Origin: VGBK01 sp964548475
GTDB lineage: Bacteria > Actinomycetota > Acidimicrobiia > Spongiisociales > UBA11373
Assembly: GCA_964548475.1 (NCBI GenBank)
Contig: CAZJRF010000100.1
Coordinates: 1 to 6,872 of the forward strand
Direction of reading: 5' to 3'
DNA: 6,872 nucleotides
Shown here: piece by piece, positions 4,710 to 6,872 of the stretch
How the letters are laid out: every line of letters begins with the position of its first letter
Position numbering within the stretch: the first letter of the stretch is position 1
Made by a program: the position numbers and the translations under genes
Notes under the pieces: generated by a model
What the model was told of the DNA's origin: nothing
Databases searched by the model: none
The model's input: only the letters and a program-made list of their open reading frames with translations

Positions 4710-6215
4710 CTACGGCAGCGCCACCAGGCTGCGGGCCGCCTCGCCGAAGAAGGCCAGCATCTGCGGGTAGAAGCCGGCGGCCAGGGTCACCGCGAGGGTG
4801 ACCACCAGGGCCGCCGCCAACGGGGCGGGCACCCGGGTCTCTACCTCCCGGGCCGGTGCCGCCTCCGGCACCGGGTCCATGAAGGCGACCTTGAGCACCC
4901 GGGCGTAGTACCACAGGGCCACGACCGCGTTCACCGCGGCGATCACCGCCAGCATCACCCCCCAGACGTTCCCCCCGTCGCCCAGCACCGCCCGGAACAT
5001 GACGAACTTGGCGAACCAGCCGGCCAGCGGCGGGATCCCGGCCAGGGAGAAGAAGAAGACGCCGAGCAGGGTGGCCAGGCCGGGGGCGTAGCGGGCCAGG
5101 CCGGCCCAGTCGTCGATCTCCGCGCTCCCGGTGCGGCCTGCAATCGCTATCACCGCGGCGAAGGCGCCCAGGTTCATGAAGGCGTAGATGAGCAGGTAGG
5201 TCAGCGAGCCGAAGAAGGCGTCGCCCAGGGCCTCCCCTCGGAACGCGGCGGCCATGGCGAAGGGGACCAGGATGAAGCCGGCGTGGGCCACCGACGAGTA
5301 ACCCAGCAGGCGCACCACGTTGGTCTGGCGCAGGGCGGTGAGGTTGGCCACCGTCATGGTGAGGGCAGCCAGCACCCACAGCGCCGGGCCCCAGATGTCC
5401 CGCGCCCCCGCGAACGCCATGTAGCAGATGGTGAACAGGCCCACGAAGCCCGCCCCCTTCGAGCCCACCGACAGGTAAGCGGCCACCGGCAAGGGAGCGC
5501 CCTCGTATGTGTCCGGCGCCCAGAAGTGGAAGGGCACGGCGGCGATCTTGAAGCTCAAGCCGACCAGCACGAACAGCACGCCCAGCACAAAGGCAGCCTC
5601 CCCCGCCCCGGACACGGGCGAGGCGGCAATCCCGGCGAAGGAGAGCTGCCCGGTGGTGCCGTACACCAGCGACATGCCGAAGGCCAGGATCGCCGAGGAG
5701 AGCACCCCGAGCAGGAAAAACTTCAGCGACGCCTCGTTCGAGCGGAGGTCGCCCTTGCGCCAGCCAGCCAGCAGGAAGGCCGGGGCGCTGACCAACTCCA
5801 CCGCGATGAACAGGGTGATCAGGTCGCGGGAGGAGGCCATGATCACCGCCCCCAGCACCGAGGCCAGCACCAGGAAGTAGTACTCCCCCTCGTAGTAGCG
5901 GTCCCGGCGCAGATAGTCCACCGACATCAGCAGCACCAGGGCGCCGCCCACCAGGAACAAGCCTTTGAGCACCAGCGCGAAGTCGTCCACCACGTAAGAA
6001 CCGCCGAACATGGTGCGGGTACCCGCCTCACAGGCAAACAGAGCCTCGCAGTTGGCCAGGGTCACCAGGGGCAGGGCGGCCGCCACCAGGCCCACCAGGC
6101 CGGCCACCCCGGCCAGGTAGCGGCGGGCCGGGCCCACCACCAGGTCCACCCCCAGCACCACCAGCAGGGTGGCGCCGAGGATGAACTCGGGGAGCAGGGC
6201 GTGGTAGTCGAACAC
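4710..6215 (-). CDS. nuoN: NADH-quinone oxidoreductase subunit N
   Basis: NuoN is one of the three antiporter-like membrane subunits of respiratory complex I that couple NADH:quinone electron transfer to proton pumping. The 501-residue protein is hydrophobic throughout, with roughly 14 membrane segments. The residues of the proton path are all present: Glu140 in FIAVELVSAP, Lys165 in EASLKFFLLG, Lys223 in SFKIAAVPFHFWAPD, Lys253 in GSKGAGF and Lys403 in GWFAKFVMF. These match E. coli NuoN Glu133, Lys158, Lys217, Lys247 and Lys395. The start is GTG 6213-6215, 4 bases after the nuoM stop. GGAGG at 6224-6228, inside the last nuoM codons, is 8 bases before it, so translation is likely coupled. 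A longer start in the same frame (6272) would overlap nuoM by 51 bases and add a non-hydrophobic stretch. Two cysteines (55, 62) lie in the loop after the first two membrane segments. It is the last gene of the operon. Confidence 0.97.
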   Translation of the reverse strand: MFDYHALLPEFILGATLLVVLGVDLVVGPARRYLAGVAGLVGLVAAALPLVTLANCEALFACEAGTRTMFGGSYVVDDFALVLKGLFLVGGALVLLMSVDYLRRDRYYEGEYYFLVLASVLGAVIMASSRDLITLFIAVELVSAPAFLLAGWRKGDLRSNEASLKFFLLGVLSSAILAFGMSLVYGTTGQLSFAGIAASPVSGAGEAAFVLGVLFVLVGLSFKIAAVPFHFWAPDTYEGAPLPVAAYLSVGSKGAGFVGLFTICYMAFAGARDIWGPALWVLAALTMTVANLTALRQTNVVRLLGYSSVAHAGFILVPFAMAAAFRGEALGDAFFGSLTYLLIYAFMNLGAFAAVIAIAGRTGSAEIDDWAGLARYAPGLATLLGVFFFSLAGIPPLAGWFAKFVMFRAVLGDGGNVWGVMLAVIAAVNAVVALWYYARVLKVAFMDPVPEAAPAREVETRVPAPLAAALVVTLAVTLAAGFYPQMLAFFGEAARSLVALP

Positions 6216-6219
6216 TCGC

Positions 6220-6872
6220 TCAGCCTCCAAACGCGCGCAGCACCAGGCTCGCGACCGAGTCGCCGGTGGCACCGAAGACGATGGCCGGGTACACGCCGAT
6301 GGCCAGGATGGCCAGCACCAGGGGCACCCAGGCCCCCAGCTCGTAGCCGTCGGCGTCGTGGAAGGACTTCTCCCGCCACTCCTCGGGCACCTCGCCCAAG
6401 TTCACCCGCTGCAACATCCACAGCAGATAGGCGGCGGTGAGCACCGTGCCGATGCCCCCGATGATCATCGCGGTGCGGAAGAGAGCCAGGTTCGCCCCGG
6501 CGAAAGGACTGAAAGCGCCGAGGAGCGACATGAACTCACCCCAGAAGCCGGCCAGGCCGGGCAGGCCCAGGGAGGCCATGACGGCGAAGCCCAGGATGCC
6601 CCCCAGGATGGGGAGGGTCTTCTGGTTGCCCCCGAGGCGGGCCATCTCCCGGGTGTGGTAGCGGTGCTGGATAGAGCCGGCCAGGAAGAACAGCAGGCCG
6701 GTGATGATGCCGTGGGCCACCATGCCGATGATCGCCGCGTTGATCCCCACCTCGGTGAGGGTGGAGATGCCCAGCATCACAAAGCCCATGTGCCCCACCG
6801 AGGAGAAGGCGATGAGGCGCTTCATGTCGGTCTGGGCCAGGCACGCCAGCGACCCGTAGATGATGGCGATCA
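6220..6872 (-). CDS. nuoM: NADH-quinone oxidoreductase subunit M, C-terminal part
   Basis: NuoM is the second antiporter-like proton-pumping subunit of complex I. Only the C-terminal 216 complete codons are inside the window; the first part, probably somewhat under 300 residues, lies beyond the right edge. Visible landmarks are LAQTDMKRLIAFSSVGHMGFV (about 10-30 of the visible part), the characteristic HGIITGLLFFLAG followed by HRYHTREMARLGG, and LPGLAGFWGEFMSL. The Glu of that last motif (visible residue 112) corresponds to E. coli NuoM Glu407, on the proton exit side. The last membrane segment ends shortly before the stop at 6220-6222. The AQTD-KRLIA-SSV-HMGF string and HTRE motif distinguish NuoM from NuoN and NuoL with good certainty. 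The gene order nuoM-nuoN with a 4-base gap is the standard end of nuo operons. Confidence 0.97.
   Translation of the reverse strand, partial: IAIIYGSLACLAQTDMKRLIAFSSVGHMGFVMLGISTLTEVGINAAIIGMVAHGIITGLLFFLAGSIQHRYHTREMARLGGNQKTLPILGGILGFAVMASLGLPGLAGFWGEFMSLLGAFSPFAGANLALFRTAMIIGGIGTVLTAAYLLWMLQRVNLGEVPEEWREKSFHDADGYELGAWVPLVLAILAIGVYPAIVFGATGDSVASLVLRAFGG
6224..6228 (-). promoter_or_regulatory. Shine-Dalgarno of nuoN inside nuoM
   Basis: GGAGG on the minus strand, in the codons for the final Gly-Gly of NuoM, is 8 bases before the nuoN GTG. It fixes the nuoN start and implies translational coupling of the two genes. Confidence 0.8.

Noticed and set aside
4647..6440. 597-codon open frame on the plus strand antisense to nuoN and the end of nuoM
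   Set aside because: Its product is a low-complexity His/Gln/Gly/Glu mixture with no domain, and it is exactly antisense to the well-conserved nuoN frame; it is a shadow created by high GC.

Overview
The window is high-GC bacterial DNA in which almost every strand carries long shadow frames. Several traits point to an uncultured actinobacterium, possibly of the Acidimicrobiia: strong GC bias at third codon positions, GTG starts, starts without a Shine-Dalgarno, a VapB-type antitoxin, a secreted trypsin-fold protease and an actinobacterial-looking NuoM/NuoN pair. This placement is inferred from general appearance, not from a marker gene. A run of 10 N at 3211-3220 and abnormal homopolymers around it show a draft or metagenome assembly.

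Layout from left to right. (1) On the minus strand, 1-780 is the N-terminal 260 codons of the membrane zinc protease HtpX; its C-terminus lies outside the window. (2) A 235-base divergent spacer with two small dyads leads into a secreted S1-family serine protease on the plus strand (1016-2005). (3) That gene converges on a minus-strand MidA/NDUFAF7-type methyltransferase (2050-3105). A very strong hairpin sits at the junction and its arm contains part of the methyltransferase stop codon. (4) The stretch 3106-3533 has no believable gene. It holds GC-rich palindromic repeat DNA, two imperfect copies of one repeat on either side of the N gap, and several hairpins. (5) On the plus strand are a VapB-like antitoxin (3534-3761) and, in the place where a VapC toxin would be expected, an NYN-domain PIN-like nuclease (about 3807-4445), closed by a clear hairpin. 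The nuclease has no ordinary start codon in a sensible position; an ATA with a well-placed Shine-Dalgarno fits best. (6) A structured spacer (4473-4709) follows, then the minus-strand genes nuoN (complete, 4710-6215) and nuoM (C-terminal 216 codons, 6220 to the window edge), the distal end of a complex I operon.

How the genes fit together. NuoM and NuoN are antiporter-like proton-pumping subunits of respiratory complex I. MidA/NDUFAF7 proteins methylate a complex I subunit in mitochondria, and HtpX degrades damaged membrane proteins. A nuoMN / midA / htpX neighbourhood can therefore be read as complex I production, maturation and membrane quality control. The repeat block and the VapB-NYN pair sit between nuoN and midA on the opposite strand and have visibly lower GC, which suggests a later insertion. 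The most promising candidate for something not well described is the VapB-antitoxin / NYN-nuclease pair with its odd start.
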